Shown here: one piece after another, positions 9,301 through 25,150 of the stretch
Numbering within the stretch: position 1 is the stretch's first letter
Layout of the letters: every line of letters begins with the position of its first letter
Assembly (NCBI GenBank): GCA_018825305.1
Contig: JAHJEO010000010.1
Coordinates: 62,001-126,000 of the forward strand
DNA from: Gammaproteobacteria bacterium
Lineage (GTDB): Bacteria; Pseudomonadota; Gammaproteobacteria; Burkholderiales; Rhodocyclaceae
DNA length: 64,000 nucleotides
Reading direction: 5' to 3'
Translations under genes and position numbers: made by a program
The notes under the pieces: generated by a model
Database searches by the model: none
What the model was told of the DNA's origin: nothing
Seen by the model: the letters and a program-made list of their open reading frames with translations, nothing else

Positions 9301-11449
9301 CGAGGTCAACGGGAAGGCGCCGCCGCCAGTTGGGGTGTTGTTCGTCGCGGCTGCCCGGCAGGTTGGCCTGCTCGACCAGGCCGAAGATATCCTCTGGCTG
9401 CACTGCCAGCACTTGCGCCGGCGTTCGTGCCAGATAGGCATGGATGGCGGCGATGAAGGGCGGCGTCATGTCGGCGACGGCGACCGGGTGGACGCTGGCC
9501 CCCGTCGGCAGCAGGTTTGCGCTTTCCAGCGCCATGAGGATGCGGGCGCGATCCTGGGCGCGCTCCACCACCATCCGGCCGCGCTGCTCATTTGTCGGAA
9601 ACAGTTGCAGCGACGCGCGCAGATCGAGGTCGCTTCCCTTCCAGAAGCCGCGCCAGGTCGGCAGGTCGTGGGTGCTGACGGCCACCAGTGCCTGGTGCGG
9701 ATAGTCGGCCGGCGGCTTGAAGCCGCCATCGCCGGTGCGCTCGAACAGGAAGGGCCGGTAGGACAGCACGCCGGCTTCGGCCAGGCGTTCGCTGAAGCCT
9801 TCGGGTACCGTGCCCAGGTCCTCGCCGATGACCATGCAGTGGTTGCGCCGGCTTTCCAGGGCGACGATGCCCAGCAGGTCCTCCAGTGGATAGGAAACGT
9901 AGGCGCCCTCCGTCGCCGGCTGCCCCGCCGGTACCCAGAAGACGCGCGTCAACGCCATGGCGTGGTCGATGCGCAGCGCGCCACAGTGGCGCATGTTGGC
10001 GCGCAGCATGTCGATGAAGGGCGCGTAGGCGGCTTCGCGCAGGCGGTGCGGCACAAAGGGCGGCAACCCCCAGTCCTGGCCGAGCAGGTTGAATTCGTCC
10101 GGCGGTGCGCCGGCATAGACGCCAGCGGCGAGGGTGTCCTGCAGGGCCCAGGCTTCCGCCCCGCCGGGGTTCACGCCCAGGGCCAGGTCCTGGTAGAGAC
10201 CTACGCCGAGGCCGCGGCGCCAGGATTGCAGCCCGAGGTTGGCGAGCTGCTCGTCGGCCAGCCATTGCAGCCAGGCGAAGAACTCGACCGCTGCCGGCTG
10301 CTCCGCGGCGAAGGCGGCCACCGCCGGTGATTCCGGATGGCGGTATTCCTCCGGCCAGGCCGGCCAGCCCCAGATGCCGGCATCGGCGTGGTGGAATTGT
10401 TCCTGCAGGGCCTCGAAGCGGGCGTGGCGCTCCAGGGCCTCGCCGCCTTCCTCGCGGAAGCGGCGGAAGGCGCGCGCGCGGTCGCTGTCGTGGGCGATGT
10501 GGTTGTCGCGGAAATGGCGATGCAGCAGGGCCAGCACCTCGCGTTTGGCCGCGGCCACGTCGGGGTAGGCGACCTGCTCGGCGGCGCGCAGCCGTCGCAG
10601 CCGGGCCTGGAAGCGATCGGAGCCGATCAGGCGGCGTGCCGCTTCGCATTCGGCGAATTCCGGCACGCCTTCGACGTCAAGGTAAAGCACGTTGACGAAG
10701 TCGCGGCTCGACGGACTATAGGGACTGGCCCGGCCGGGATCGTGCGGAAACAGGGCGTGCAAGGGGCTGACGCCGACCATGCCGCCGCCGCTGTCTGCCG
10801 TCAGGTCGACCAGCGTGCGCAGGTCGCCAAAATCGCCGATGCCCCAGTTGCGCCGCGAGCGCATGCCGTAGAGTTGCACCGTCGGTCCCCACACGCGGCC
10901 GTCGCCGCTTACGGCTTCAGGCTGGTAGCAGGCGGAGGGCGCGATGACCAGGGTCATGGCCGTCAGCGCCTGGACCTCCTGCCCCGGCTGCTCGACCTCG
11001 AGGCGGTAGTAGCCGGGCGCGTCGAGCGGCGGCAGGCCCAGCTCGACGCGCTGAAAGCCGGTCTTGCCCAGACGCTTGCCGCCTAGCTGCGGCAACTCGG
11101 CGGGCAGAAACTCGCCGGTCGTCGTCGTGCCATCCTCGGCGGTCAGGATCCAGCGATGCCGCTGGCCGATTGCCGGCGTTGCCAGCGACAGCGGCACGGC
11201 CAGCGCCTGGCCTGCGCGCAGCACCATCACCGGCGGCAGCGGCCGGCGCCATTCGGCCTCGTCCATGGCGGCGAGGTTTGCCGCCGGGTCGGCGGCGGCG
11301 GGGAAATGCATGGCGGCCAGCAGGCTGCGCCGGGTGGCGTCCGAGGTGGCGTGGCGCTTGCCCCAGATGTCGGAATACTCGGCGGCGATGCCGCAGCGGG
11401 CGGCGAGTTGCGCCAGCGCGTCCGGTTGCTTCGGGGCGGGACGGGTCAT
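6311..11449 (-). CDS. malQ-treY: Bifunctional 4-alpha-glucanotransferase / maltooligosyltrehalose synthase (MalQ-TreY fusion)
   Basis: A 1712-residue fusion. Residues 1 to about 750 are a GH77 amylomaltase: nucleophile region LRIDHAMALTRVFW, acid/base region GEDLGTVPEG, and STHDLPTWRGFW. From about residue 753 (IPRATYRLQFNRDF) it is a GH13 maltooligosyltrehalose synthase with EGLRIDHPDGLYDP, EKILAEHERLP and TSTHDSKRSEDVRARI. MalQ rearranges maltodextrins; TreY turns the reducing end into a trehalosyl unit for TreZ to release. The join has only a short linker, with no stop or frameshift. Start MTRPAPKQ at 11449 overlaps the treZ stop as ATGA; the frame upstream to 11713 lies within treZ and is not used. 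Confidence 0.92.
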   Translation of the reverse strand: MTRPAPKQPDALAQLAARCGIAAEYSDIWGKRHATSDATRRSLLAAMHFPAAADPAANLAAMDEAEWRRPLPPVMVLRAGQALAVPLSLATPAIGQRHRWILTAEDGTTTTGEFLPAELPQLGGKRLGKTGFQRVELGLPPLDAPGYYRLEVEQPGQEVQALTAMTLVIAPSACYQPEAVSGDGRVWGPTVQLYGMRSRRNWGIGDFGDLRTLVDLTADSGGGMVGVSPLHALFPHDPGRASPYSPSSRDFVNVLYLDVEGVPEFAECEAARRLIGSDRFQARLRRLRAAEQVAYPDVAAAKREVLALLHRHFRDNHIAHDSDRARAFRRFREEGGEALERHARFEALQEQFHHADAGIWGWPAWPEEYRHPESPAVAAFAAEQPAAVEFFAWLQWLADEQLANLGLQSWRRGLGVGLYQDLALGVNPGGAEAWALQDTLAAGVYAGAPPDEFNLLGQDWGLPPFVPHRLREAAYAPFIDMLRANMRHCGALRIDHAMALTRVFWVPAGQPATEGAYVSYPLEDLLGIVALESRRNHCMVIGEDLGTVPEGFSERLAEAGVLSYRPFLFERTGDGGFKPPADYPHQALVAVSTHDLPTWRGFWKGSDLDLRASLQLFPTNEQRGRMVVERAQDRARILMALESANLLPTGASVHPVAVADMTPPFIAAIHAYLARTPAQVLAVQPEDIFGLVEQANLPGSRDEQHPNWRRRLPVDLEDWAADSRFTAVAEVLRRERGTAVIPHAEEPVAPRLAVIPRATYRLQFNRDFTFAQATALASYLAELGVSHCYASPYLRARPGSGHGYDIVDHAALNPEIGSPQDYEDFVAALKANGLGQILDVVPNHMGVMGADNAWWLDVLENGPASAWGAFFDIDWEPLNPGLKGKVLLPLLGDHYGTVLNRGELRLDFDAARGEFSLFYYQHRLPLDPATYPRIVGHRREHLAAALGEDDERYVELQTLLTTLGHLPARTEANPARMAERQRDKEVHKRHLAALAGACADIAHHIADNVAEFNGQPNDAASFDLLHELVQLQGYRLAFWRVASDEINYRRFFDINDLAALRMDEPAVFEATHRFVLDLLAQGKIEGLRIDHPDGLYDPGRYFRRLQQAAAGKPLAAGEPLPLYLVIEKILAEHERLPDDWPIHGATGYRFANLVNNLFVDSGAERRISRIYTDFSGAEGDFEELAYEAKKLIMHTALSSELNVLATRLARIAAASRDTCDYTLNGLRDALIEVVACFPVYRSYVANGRLSADDRRHIAWAVAVAKKKSPAADTGIHDFLQSVLTTDIARGRSASFRERVQAFAMKFQQFSSPVMAKGVEDTSFYRYHRLSSLNDVGGEPRRFGISVAAFHGATRERATRWPHNMLATSTHDSKRSEDVRARINVLSEMPAAWKLMLKRWNRLNRGRKREIDGVEAPSRNEEYLLYQTLIGTWPLDLPDEAALAFYRGRIEAYMIKALREAKEHSSWVNVNADYEAAMSGFVQGLLAPGEKNLFLADFVPVVQPIARHGLLNALSQTLVKLASPGVPDIYQGCELWQFNLVDPDNRQPVDFARRRELLAEVKALAAAPPEQWPQRLQPLLADMGDGRIKLYTHWQILALRARWPEVFRDGDYLPLQLRGELSVHACAFARRHEGRALIVVVPRLPARLLGDRHTLPVGPAVWQDTTLELPAALADFEWRNVLSGESHGAAGELMLGQLLGSFPVALLAAESPA

Positions 11450-13367
11450 GGGGGGCTTTCGGTTTGCAGATGCCAGGCGACCGACCAGGGCGGCAGACGC
11501 CCTGCGGCCAGTGCGGCGGCATCTAGATTGTCGGTGGCGAAGAGCAGGGTGCCGCTTGCCGGCGTGGCCGTGATGGTGGCGTCGCCGAGGTTGGCGACGA
11601 GCGCCAGCCGGCTGCCGTCGCCGAGGCGCCAGCGCACGCTCAAGGCGCGCTCCGACAGCAGTTCCAGTTGCGGCGTGCCGTTGCCCATGCCGGCCAGGCG
11701 TGGGGCGAGCCACTGCCGCCGCAGCGCCAGCAGCCGGCGGTGCAGGTCGAGCATGGCGCGATGCGGCTCCTGCTCGATTGCATCCCAGTCGAGCACGCAG
11801 GTGGCGAAGGTGGCCTCGGCGTTGGGGTCGGGAATGCGCTCGCGCGCGGCGGGGTCGGCGAAGCGGGCGAAGCGCGAGAACTCGCGGCGGCGGCCTTCGG
11901 TGACGGCCTGGGCCAGTTCGGGGCCGAAGTCGCAGAAGAACAGGAAGGGCTGGGCGGCGGCGAACTCCTCGCCCATGAACAGCATGGGCGGCTGCGGCGC
12001 CAGCAGCAGCACGGCGGTCACGGCCTCAAGCGCGGCCGGCGCGGCGAGGTGGCAGAGGCGCTCGCCGAAGGCACGGTTGCCGATCTGGTCGTGGGTCTGC
12101 AGGAAGTCGACGAAGGCGGCGGGCGGCAAGTGGCTGCTCGGCTCGCCGCGAACTTCGCCGTCGCGGAAGGGCGAGGGGTCGGCCTGGAAGGCGAAGCCGC
12201 CGCTAAGGCAGCGCCCCAGTTGGGCCACCGGAGCGGCGGCGTAGTCGGCGTAGTAGCCGTCGGTCTCGGCCGTGGCGATGACGTGGAAGGCGTGGTGGAT
12301 GTCGTCATTCCACTGGGCGGTGGCGTCGGCCCGGCCGCCATTGCCGCCGTCCCCGTCGTGGCGGCGGGCCGCGCTATCGCCGTCCCCGTGTTGGCGGCGG
12401 ATCCGGCTATCGCCGTCCCGCCAGCGCCGACTTTTTGCGGGATCGAGGTAGTGGGCCTGGTTGTGGTCGTTTTCGAGGATCACATGCACATGGCGCTGAC
12501 TGCCGGGACCGGCCAGGACGGCGGCACCGAGCTCCTCGACGATGTCGGGCGAGCCGTCGTCGCAGATGGCGTGGATGGCGTCGAGGCGCAGGCCGTCGAG
12601 GTGGTACTCCTCGATCCAGTAGAGCGCGTTGTGTATGAAGAAGTCGCGCACGGTGCGACTGCCGGCGCCGTCGAAGTTGATGGCCGCGCCCCAGGGCGTG
12701 TGGTGGGCGGGATTGAAGAAGTCCGGGGCGTAGGCGTGGAGGTAGTTGCCCTCGGGGCCGAAGTGGTTGTAGACGACGTCGAGGAACACCATCAGGCCAC
12801 GGGCATGGGCGGCAGCCACCAGTTGTTTGAAGTCCTCGGGCCGGCCGTAGGCGGCGTCGGGCGCGAAGGGCAGCACGCCGTCGTAGCCCCAGTTGCGCCG
12901 CCCGGGAAAGTCGGCCACCGGCATGATCTCCAGCGCGGTGACGCCGAGTTCGGCGAGGTAATCGAGGCGCGCTTCGAGGCCGGCAAAATCGCCGGTCGGC
13001 GAGAAGGTGCCGAGATGCAGTTCGTAGATCACCGCCTCTTCCCAGGGCCGGCCGCGCCAGTCGGCGTCGGGCCAGTCGAAGGCGGCGGGATCGACCACCA
13101 TGGACGGGCCGTGGATGTCGTCGGGATTGAAGCGAGAAGCGGGATCGGGTACTGCCAAACCGTCGGGCAGGCGGAAGCGGTAGCGGCTGCCGGCATGGGC
13201 CTCCGCCACCGTCAGTTCGAACATGCCGCCGTTGCCGGCGGTCATCGGCAGTTCCCGCACTTCGTCGAGCAGCAGGGTGACGGCCGTGACGCCGGGCGCC
13301 CACAGGCGAAAGTTAACGCCGCCGCCATCCTGTGGCGTGGCGCCGAAAGGCATGGTGTGGAGCCGCT

Positions 13368-13371
<4 letters not shown>
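11446..13371 (-). CDS. treZ: Malto-oligosyltrehalose trehalohydrolase
   Basis: A 641-residue GH13 enzyme that cleaves trehalose from maltooligosyl-trehalose made by TreY. It has an N-terminal CBM48-like domain (VNFRLWAPGVTAVTLL), then DGLRLDAIHAI (nucleophile), VILENDHN (acid/base) and LQTHDQIGNR. Between ENDHNQAHYLDP and QWNDDIHH lies an insertion of about 40 residues (about 309-350), rich in Arg, Asp and Gly, which family members normally lack; its DNA consists of short repeats including dispersed repeat copy 2. The catalytic residues are intact. ATGA overlaps link it to glgX upstream and malQ-treY downstream. Confidence 0.93.
12341..12440 (+). repeat. Imperfect tandem units ending in dispersed repeat copy 2, inside treZ
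   Basis: About three partial units of roughly 33 bp, beginning near 12341, 12375 and 12408. Each starts with a variant of CTATCGCCGTCCC followed by a TGGCGGCGG segment. The third runs into the 27-bp dispersed repeat (12409-12440) with T5 on the plus strand. The array encodes the extra Arg/Asp/Gly-rich loop of TreZ. Confidence 0.7.
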
Positions 13372-15500
<2,129 letters not shown>

Positions 15501-15508
15501 GGTTGGCC

Positions 15509-16732
15509 TCAGATCGCGTAGCGGGTGACGTCGGGAACGTCCGGCCCCTTGGCCAGCACCACGACGCCACCTTCGCTGACGGCGTAGCGGGCGCGGTCGG
15601 CGGCGGCGTCGAAGCCGATGGTGGTGCCCGGGGCTATCTCGTTGTAGCGGTCGATGATCACGCCCTTGAGGCGGGCGCCGCGGCGGATTACCGCGTAGTC
15701 CATGATGATGCAGTCGTCGATCTCGACGTCGGGCTCGACGATTACTTCGCGCCGCAGGATGGTATTGCGGATGCGGGCGCCGTTTATCAGCGAGCCGGCG
15801 CCGATGGCGCTGTTCTCGATCTCGCCGCTGACGATGCGCGGCGACGGCCCCTGGTAGTTGCTGGAGTTGATGAACCACTGCGGGTTGAACAGGTTGAAGG
15901 GCGGCTTGCCGCCGAGCACGTCGCGGTTGGCGGCGTAGTAGGCGTCGATGGTGCCGACGTCGCGCCAGTAGGCCGGTTCTTCATAGTCGCGGACGCCGGG
16001 GATGCGGTTGTCGGCGAAGTTGTAGGCGAAGACCTGATGGGTGTGGATCATGCGCGGCAGGATGTGGGTGCCGAAATCGGTTTCGCCGCGCTGCTTTGCC
16101 TCCTTCAGCGCTTCCAGCAGCACGTTGGTGTCGAACAGGTAGTTGCCCATGGAGCCGTAGGCGCGGGTCGGATCGCCCGGCATGGCGGGCGGGTTGGCCG
16201 GCTTTTCGAGGAAGCCCTTGATGCGACCGTCGGCGCCAGCGTCGACGATGCCGAAGCCGCGGGCGATGTCCAGCGGCACCGGAATCGCGGCGACGCTGAC
16301 GTGCGCCGACTTCTGGCGGTGGAAATCCACCATCTGCCGCACGTCCATGCGGTAGATGTGGTCGGCGCCGAACACCGCCACGACGTCCGGCGCATGGCGC
16401 TGGATCAGGTTGATGTTCTGCGAGATGGCGTCGGCCGTGCCCTGGAACCATTCCTGGCTCTCGCGCATCTGCGGCGGCACCACGGTGACGAACTGCCCGG
16501 GGAAGGAATTGGAATGTCCCCAGGCGTGATTGACGTGCTCGATCATCGACTGCGACTTGTACTGCACCAGCAGGTAGATCGAGCGGATCTCGGAATTGAC
16601 CAGGTTGCTGAGGACAAAGTCGGCGATGCGGTAGCGGCTACCGAAGGGCACGGCCGGTTTGGAGCGCTCCGCCGTCAGCGGATGGAGGCGGGAACCCTGG
16701 CCCCCGGCCAGGACCATCGCGAGTACTTTCAT
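15509..16732 (-). CDS. glgC: Glucose-1-phosphate adenylyltransferase (ADP-glucose synthase)
   Basis: A 407-residue enzyme making ADP-glucose from ATP and glucose-1-phosphate, the committed step of glycogen synthesis. The nucleotidyltransferase signature MVLAGGQGSRLHPLT lies at the N-terminus. Substrate-binding segments such as VFGADHIYRMD and GFLEKP follow, and a C-terminal left-handed beta-helix carries allosteric and oligomer contacts. Start at ATG 16732, behind GGGAGAG. No glycogen synthase (glgA) or glgM is present in the window to use the ADP-glucose, so it must be encoded elsewhere. Confidence 0.95.
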   Translation of the reverse strand: MKVLAMVLAGGQGSRLHPLTAERSKPAVPFGSRYRIADFVLSNLVNSEIRSIYLLVQYKSQSMIEHVNHAWGHSNSFPGQFVTVVPPQMRESQEWFQGTADAISQNINLIQRHAPDVVAVFGADHIYRMDVRQMVDFHRQKSAHVSVAAIPVPLDIARGFGIVDAGADGRIKGFLEKPANPPAMPGDPTRAYGSMGNYLFDTNVLLEALKEAKQRGETDFGTHILPRMIHTHQVFAYNFADNRIPGVRDYEEPAYWRDVGTIDAYYAANRDVLGGKPPFNLFNPQWFINSSNYQGPSPRIVSGEIENSAIGAGSLINGARIRNTILRREVIVEPDVEIDDCIIMDYAVIRRGARLKGVIIDRYNEIAPGTTIGFDAAADRARYAVSEGGVVVLAKGPDVPDVTRYAI

Positions 16733-16757
16733 GATTTCTCTCCCTTGCTTGCTTTCA

Positions 16758-20123
<3,366 letters not shown>

Positions 20124-20131
20124 GTTTCCAG

Positions 20132-22135
20132 TCACAGGAAATAGTCGAAGTCGCGCTCGCTGCGCAGGCGGCGGCGCAGGCGCAGGATGTGTATCGGCGA
20201 GACCTGCGGATCGAGGCGGACGAAGTTGCGTTCGCCCTGCCACAGGAAGCGCGCGCCAGACAGCAGGTCATGGGCCTGGTAGGGGGCGTCGCCGGGAACG
20301 CTGAGCTGGTCCAGCGGCAGGTCGATCCAGCCGGCCTGTACGTTGTGCGGGTCGAGGTTGGCCACCATCACCAGGATGTCGTCGCCGGCGGCCTTGCTGT
20401 AGCAGAGCATCAGCGGGTTGTCGACGTCGTGGAAGCGCAGGCTCCAGTCCGATTGCAGCGCCGGATTGTCGCGGCGGATCTGGTTGATGCGGGTGATGTA
20501 GCCGCTCAGGCTGTCGGGCCGGTCGAGGTTCCACTGCCGCAGCTGGTACTTCTCCGAATCGAGGTATTCCTCGCCGCCGGGGTCGCGCGGTTCGTGCTCC
20601 ATCAGTTCGTAGGCCGGGCCGTAGATACCGTAGCTGGCGCCCAGCGTTGCCGCCAGCGCCACGCGCAGCAGGAAGGCGGGGCGGCCGCCGTACTGCAGGA
20701 ACTCGGGCAGGATGTCAGGTGTGTTGGGCCACAGGTTGGGGCGGAAGTATTCGCGCGAATCGTGGCGGCTGAGTTCGGTGAGGTACTCGGTGAGGTCGGT
20801 CTTGGTGTTGCGCCAGGTGAAGTAGGTGTAGGACTGGGTGAAGCCCAGCTTCGCCAGCCGGTGCATGATCTTCGGCCGGGTGAAGGCCTCGGCGAGGAAC
20901 ACGGTCTCCGGGTGTTCGGCCTTGACGGCGCCGATCAGCCATTCCCAGAAGGGGAAGGGTTTGGTGTGCGGGTTGTCGACGCGGAAGATGCGCACGCCCT
21001 CGCCGATCCAGTGGTCGACCACGCCCTTCAGTTCCTGCCACAGCGCCTGCCAGTCCTCGCTCTCGAAATCGAAGGGATAAATGTCCTGGTATTTCTTGGG
21101 CGGGTTCTCCGCGTACTGGATGCTGCCGTCCGGCCGGTGGCGGAACCATTCGGGATGCTGCTTGACGTAAGGGTGGTCCGGCGCGCACTGGAAGGCAATG
21201 TCCAGCGCCACGTCCAGCCCTAGTTCGCGGGCCCGGCCCACCAGGCGGCGGAAGTCCTCGGCGCTGCCAAGCTCGGGGTGGATGTCGCGGTGGCCGCCCT
21301 CGGCGGCGCCGATCGCCCACGGGCTGCCGGGGTCGGTGGCGCCGGCAGCGAGGGTGTTGTTCGGCCCCTTGCGGAATTCGCGGCCGATGGGGTGGATCGG
21401 CGGCAGGTAGAGCACATCGAAGCCCATCGCGGCGATGGTCGGCAGCCGCTCGATGACATCGGTGAACTTGCCGTGGATAGCTTCGCTGGCGCCGGCCGAA
21501 CGTGGAAACAGTTCGTACCATGACGAAAAGCGGCCGCGTTCGATGTCGACGACGACTTCCAGCACGCGGCCGTATTCGGTGACGAAAAGCCGTTCGCCGT
21601 GGGTGGCCATGAGCACGGCCAGGCTTGCGCTTTGTCCCATGGCGCGTCCGGCCTCGGGCGTGGCGGCGGCACGCAGTTCGGCGGCCCAGGCCTTGAGTTC
21701 GCCAGCCGCGCTGCCGGCGGCCCGGCCGGCAGCGGCTTCCACCAGTTCGACGCCAACCAGGAGGGCCGCGGCGATGTCGTCGGCATCCTGGCGGCGGGCA
21801 ATGTCGTGGCGCCAGGTCAGGAAGCGGTCGACCCAGGCGACGACTGAGTATTCGTGCCGGCCCGGTGCGGCGACATGGAAGCCGGCAGTCCAGCGATCGT
21901 TGCCGACCAGCGTCATCGGCACTTCGGCCCAGGCCGGCGCGCCGAGCGGCCGATGCAGCAGCAGGCAGCACAACTGGTCGTGGCCGTCGGCGAAGGCGTC
22001 GGCCTCGACGACCACTTCCTCGCCGACGGTACGCTTCACCGGGAAGCGGCCGCCGTCGACTTCCGGGCGGACGCGCTCGATGACGGCGCGGGCGCGGGTG
22101 GCCAGTGCCGGGGTGGCAGGGATCGATGTCGTCAT
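20132..22135 (-). CDS. glgE: Alpha-1,4-glucan:maltose-1-phosphate maltosyltransferase
   Basis: A 667-residue GH13 maltosyltransferase that extends alpha-glucans with maltosyl units from maltose-1-phosphate. Motifs include [21 protein letters not shown] (specific to GlgE), [19 protein letters not shown] with the nucleophile Asp, and [15 protein letters not shown] with the acid/base Glu. The N-terminal all-beta domain (about residues 1-120) is present. ATG 22135 overlaps the glgB stop as ATGA. With TreS-Mak and GlgB adjacent, all enzymes of the GlgE pathway from trehalose to branched glucan are in consecutive genes. Confidence 0.96.
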   Translation of the reverse strand: MTTSIPATPALATRARAVIERVRPEVDGGRFPVKRTVGEEVVVEADAFADGHDQLCCLLLHRPLGAPAWAEVPMTLVGNDRWTAGFHVAAPGRHEYSVVAWVDRFLTWRHDIARRQDADDIAAALLVGVELVEAAAGRAAGSAAGELKAWAAELRAAATPEAGRAMGQSASLAVLMATHGERLFVTEYGRVLEVVVDIERGRFSSWYELFPRSAGASEAIHGKFTDVIERLPTIAAMGFDVLYLPPIHPIGREFRKGPNNTLAAGATDPGSPWAIGAAEGGHRDIHPELGSAEDFRRLVGRARELGLDVALDIAFQCAPDHPYVKQHPEWFRHRPDGSIQYAENPPKKYQDIYPFDFESEDWQALWQELKGVVDHWIGEGVRIFRVDNPHTKPFPFWEWLIGAVKAEHPETVFLAEAFTRPKIMHRLAKLGFTQSYTYFTWRNTKTDLTEYLTELSRHDSREYFRPNLWPNTPDILPEFLQYGGRPAFLLRVALAATLGASYGIYGPAYELMEHEPRDPGGEEYLDSEKYQLRQWNLDRPDSLSGYITRINQIRRDNPALQSDWSLRFHDVDNPLMLCYSKAAGDDILVMVANLDPHNVQAGWIDLPLDQLSVPGDAPYQAHDLLSGARFLWQGERNFVRLDPQVSPIHILRLRRRLRSERDFDYFL

Positions 22136-24065
22136 GGCTGGCCTCCTTCGTTTTTCACCGGTTTCAGCACCAGCACCGACAAAGGTGGCAGGGTCAGCGC
22201 CAGCGAGTGGTAGTGCCCCTGCGCGGCGAGCGGGGCCGATTCGATGCGGCCGAAGTTGCCCATGCCGCTGCCGCCATACCATTCTGCGTCGCTGTTCAGT
22301 ATCTCCTCCCACTGGCCGCCGCGCGGCACGCCGACGGTGTAGTTATGGTGCGGCACCGGGGTGAAGTTGCAGACCACCAGGGCGAAATCGTCGCGGTCCT
22401 TGCCGTAGCGCAGGAAGCTGATGACGCTGGATTCCCAGTCATGGAAGTCCACCCAGGAGAAGCCGTCGTCGACGAAGTCCTTCTGGTGCAGGGCGGTGTG
22501 CTGGCGATAGACGCGGTTGAGGTCGGCCACCCAACGCCGCGTACCCTCGTGCAGCGGGTACTGCAGCACGTTCCATTCGAGGCTTTCCTCGTGCTGCCAC
22601 TCGCGCTTCTGTCCGAACTCGCCGCCCATGAACAGCAGCTTCTTGCCGGGGTGTGCCCACATCAGGCCGAAAAGCGCGCGAAGGTTGGCGAACTGCTGCC
22701 ATTCGTCGCCCGGCATCTTGCCGATCAGCGAGCCCTTGCCGTGCACGACTTCGTCGTGCGACAGCGGTAGCACGAAGTTCTCGGTGAAGGCATACCAAAG
22801 CGCGAAGGTGAGCTGGTTGTGGTTGTATTTGCGGTAGAGCGGGTCCTGCTGGAAATACTTCAGCATGTCGTGCATCCAGCCCATGTTCCACTTCATGCCG
22901 AAACCGAGGCCGCCCATGTAGGTCGGACGCGACACCATGGGCCAGGCGGTGGATTCCTCGGCGATGACCTGAACGTCCGGATGATCGCGATAGACGGCCT
23001 CGTTGAGGCTGCGCAGGAAGCTCATTGCCTCGAGGTTCTCGCGCCCGCCATGGATGTTGGGAATCCACTCGTCCGCCTTGCGGCCGTAGTCGAGGTAGAG
23101 CATGGAGGCGACGGCATCGACGCGAATTCCGTCGATATGGTATTTCTCGAGCCAGAACAGGGCGCTCGACATGAGGAAGCCGCGCACTTCGTTGCGGCCG
23201 TAGTTGAAGATGGAACTGCTCCAGTCCGGGTGGTAGCCCTGGCGCGGGTCGGCATGCTCGTAGAGGCAGGTGCCGTCGAAGTTGGCCAGGCCGTGGCCAT
23301 CGGCGGGAAAGTGCGACGGCACCCAGTCGAGGATGACGCCGATGCCGGCCTGATGCAGGGTGTCGATCAGGAACATGAAGTCCTGCGGCGTGCCGTAACG
23401 CGCGGTCGGCGTGAAGTAGCCGGTGGTCTGGTAGCCCCACGAGCCGTAGAAGGGATGCTCGGTCACCGGCAGCAGTTCGACGTGGGTGAAGCCCATTTCC
23501 CTGACGTAGTCTGCAAGCTGCGGGGCCATCTCGCGATAGCTGAGGGAACGGTTGTCTTCCTCGGGAATGCGCCGCCACGAACCCAGATGCACCTCGTAGA
23601 CGGACATCGGCGCATCAAGCGCGTTGGCGGCGTGGCGCCCGACCATCCAGGCGGTGTCGCCCCATTCGTATTCGAGCGTCCACAGCCGCGAGGCGCTGAG
23701 CGGCGGCTCCTCGGAGCGGCAGGCGAAAGGGTCGGCCTTCTCGGCGACGAAGCCGTCGGCCGCAGTGATGTGGAACTTGTAGCGGTCGCCGCGCGCCGCA
23801 CCGGCGACGAAGCCTTCCCACAGGCCAGAGCCATCGTCGCGACGAAGCAGCGCATTACGCTCGGCTTGCCAGTCGTTGAAGTCCCCGACCACCGATACGG
23901 CTTCGGCATTCGGCGCCCAGACGCCGAAGCGGAAGCCGGCTGTTCCATTGTCCTGTGCCGGATGTGCGCCCAGGCAGTCGTAGAGGCGGCCGTGGCTGCC
24001 CTCGCGGAAAAGATAGATGTCGTGTGCGCTGATCGGGCTTTGCGGCTGCTTGTTCTTTGCCGGGG

Positions 24066-24069
<4 letters not shown>
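22132..24069 (-). CDS. glgB: 1,4-alpha-glucan branching enzyme
   Basis: A 645-residue GH13 enzyme placing alpha-1,6 branches. It has the CBM48 domain ([20 protein letters not shown]), [34 protein letters not shown] (nucleophile), [10 protein letters not shown] (acid/base) and [14 protein letters not shown]. The length is that of the shorter GlgB class with a single N-terminal CBM48. Start MTPAKNKQ at 24069 overlaps the mscS stop as ATGA; the frame upstream of that lies inside mscS. It acts on the linear product of GlgE and, if glgA exists elsewhere, of glycogen synthase. Confidence 0.95.
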
Positions 24070-24977
<908 letters not shown>

Positions 24978-25050
24978 GGTTCTCCCTGGGCAAGGCTGTT
25001 TATTTTGTTGTTATGTAAGAGCAGTCGTCGAGCCATCCGGTCTGCGAATC

Positions 25051-25123
25051 GGTTGTATCAATCCGGTTGAATCACTTGCTTGACATACTTGTGTGACCAA
25101 ACTATTATTGCACAAAAATAATA
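25051..25123 (+). promoter_or_regulatory. marR promoter with iterons and inverted-repeat operator
   Basis: A strong sigma70-type promoter: TTGACA (25080-25085), a 17-nt spacer and TATTAT (25103-25108). A perfect 7-bp inverted repeat, TATTATT (25103-25109) and AATAATA (25117-25123), separated by 7 nt, covers the -10 and start region, as expected for MarR autorepression. Just upstream are two direct repeats, GGTTGTATCA (25051-25060) and GGTTGAATCA (25065-25074), 14 bp apart. The divergent mscS operon must start from the same 173-bp gap, but I see no clear promoter for it. Confidence 0.65.
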
Positions 25124-25150
25124 TTCAGGCAAGATAATGGGGTCCGGTCA

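Noticed and set aside
12341-12440. Possible CRISPR-like array
   Set aside because: Only about three imperfect units in an open gene, no spacers of constant length and no cas genes.
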